Shown here: positions 6,108 to 6,826 of the stretch, in pieces
Layout: each line of letters begins with the position of its first letter
Position numbering within the stretch: the first letter of the stretch is position 1
Assembly (NCBI GenBank): GCA_002362735.1
Contig: DEUU01000005.1
Location: forward strand, 1-6,826
DNA length: 6,826 nucleotides
Direction: 5' to 3'
Origin: Dehalococcoidia bacterium UBA3254
GTDB taxonomy: Bacteria > Chloroflexota > Dehalococcoidia > Dehalococcoidales > UBA3254
Notes under the pieces: generated by a model
Seen by the model: only the letters and a program-made list of their open reading frames with translations
What the model was told of the DNA's origin: nothing
The model's database searches: none
Program-made: the position numbers and the translations under genes

Positions 6108-6826
6108 ATGGGAAAATATGCTAAGTACGTCAATGACTTAAGGCTATGGACTGAGCTGGTACGCCCCTCTTTTCGCGGGAAAATGGCTGATTTTTCTTTA
6201 TTGTATGACGACAAAGTCTATCCGGAAGCAAAATTCTGGGTCGAAACTTTTCATGCTTTTGCGCCAGGGTCCGGGTCGGGAGTTCCCGGCGAATTACCAA
6301 GTTTTATAGAGGGTAAAGAAGACAACACTATAGCTAAAAACGGGATGCAGCATACGCATCCTGATTTTGATGAGCTGTTCATGTTCATCGGAAGCAATCC
6401 TCATGATAACACCTCTCTAGGAGGCGAGGTGGAGATCTGGTTAGGAGAGGGTGAGAAGGCTGAAAAATATATCGCAAAACAACCTACGGCAGTGTGGGTA
6501 CCCCGCGATGTAGCTCATAATCCCGATTTGTATACTAAGATTAATAATCCTGATCTGCCTATTATAGAGATGGTAATTGCTTTAACACCAAAATATGCGA
6601 TCGATACTACCCGCCAGACCTCCGCGCCTCCTGCATTTTCCCTTGATAAGATTGGACAGGACCAATCTGGAAAGGGAGAGTACCGGGGATTAGTCAACAA
6701 TCTGACTTTAGCCACCGATCGAATATTTCCGTATCACCGGGGCAGGATAGCCGTACCGACTTTGATGTTTGACAAAAATGTCTACCCGGCGCCGATCTGG
6801 GTAGAAATTTTCCATATCTATGCCGG
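6108..6826 (+). CDS. Two-copy cupin-like protein (3' end outside window)
   Basis: ATG 6108 follows AAGGAGG (6091-6097) at ten bases, and the frame stays open to the right edge (239 codons plus two bases). The first half carries a cupin-style metal site: HTHPDFDE (His82, His84, Glu89), a GGEVEIWLGEGEKAE strand pair, and VWVPRDVAHNP with His137. A cupin fold usually binds Fe, Mn, Ni or Zn through such a His/His/Glu/His set. The block DDKVYPEAKFWVETFHAF (34-51) recurs as FDKNVYPAPIWVEIFHIY (221-238), with a one-residue gap, about 187 residues later. The protein therefore looks like a tandem duplication (bicupin), and the second copy is cut by the window before its metal site. No signal peptide is seen, so it is probably cytoplasmic. 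I recall similar proteins of unknown function from anaerobic bacteria, but cannot name the family. The substrate is unknown, and sugar, dioxygenase-type or purely binding roles are all possible. Confidence 0.85.
   Translation, partial: MGKYAKYVNDLRLWTELVRPSFRGKMADFSLLYDDKVYPEAKFWVETFHAFAPGSGSGVPGELPSFIEGKEDNTIAKNGMQHTHPDFDELFMFIGSNPHDNTSLGGEVEIWLGEGEKAEKYIAKQPTAVWVPRDVAHNPDLYTKINNPDLPIIEMVIALTPKYAIDTTRQTSAPPAFSLDKIGQDQSGKGEYRGLVNNLTLATDRIFPYHRGRIAVPTLMFDKNVYPAPIWVEIFHIYA

Overview
The window suggests a bacterium with exported redox proteins, moderate GC content, clear Shine-Dalgarno sites and at least one TTG start. The style of the proteins (a secreted propeller with a long Pro/Ser tail, a MASE3-PAS-PAS kinase and a duplicated cupin-like protein) reminds me of metagenome-derived Chloroflexota/Dehalococcoidia. 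That is an impression, not a demonstrated placement. No RNA gene, CRISPR array, insertion sequence or phage gene is visible.

Layout. Bases 1-2546 (minus strand) are one uninterrupted reading frame of at least 848 codons that runs off the left edge. It encodes an exported PQQ-type beta-propeller dehydrogenase-like protein, followed by a Thr-rich linker, a cytochrome P460-like domain with a CINCH heme motif, and a Pro/Ser/Thr-rich low-complexity tail. A 446-base divergent intergenic region (2547-2992) follows, with a candidate promoter for the rightward genes, a palindrome in the leader of the leftward gene and a terminator-like hairpin. Bases 2993-5344 (plus) encode a membrane sensor histidine kinase (MASE3, PAS, PAS, HisKA, HATPase). 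Only 32 bases later comes a DsrE/DsrF/DrsH-like protein (5377-5853), probably in the same transcript. A near-consensus sigma-70 promoter (5931-5959) then drives a separate unit with a leader of about 140 bases. Its gene (6108 to the right edge) encodes a two-copy cupin-like protein cut inside its second copy.

How they may work together. The leftward gene would make an extracytoplasmic quinohemoprotein that passes electrons from an organic substrate through PQQ to a covalently bound heme. The kinase senses an unknown signal through its membrane and PAS domains, and no response regulator is visible to receive its phosphate. The DsrE-like protein may handle sulfur or a thiol-based signal. The cupin-like protein has a metal-binding histidine set, but its substrate is unknown. 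A functional link among the three units is only inferred from proximity.

The most interesting item is the PQQ propeller joined to a P460-type heme domain. It keeps the paired aspartates typical of lanthanide-using PQQ dehydrogenases, but seems to lack the usual metal-ligand glutamate and cofactor-binding arginine.
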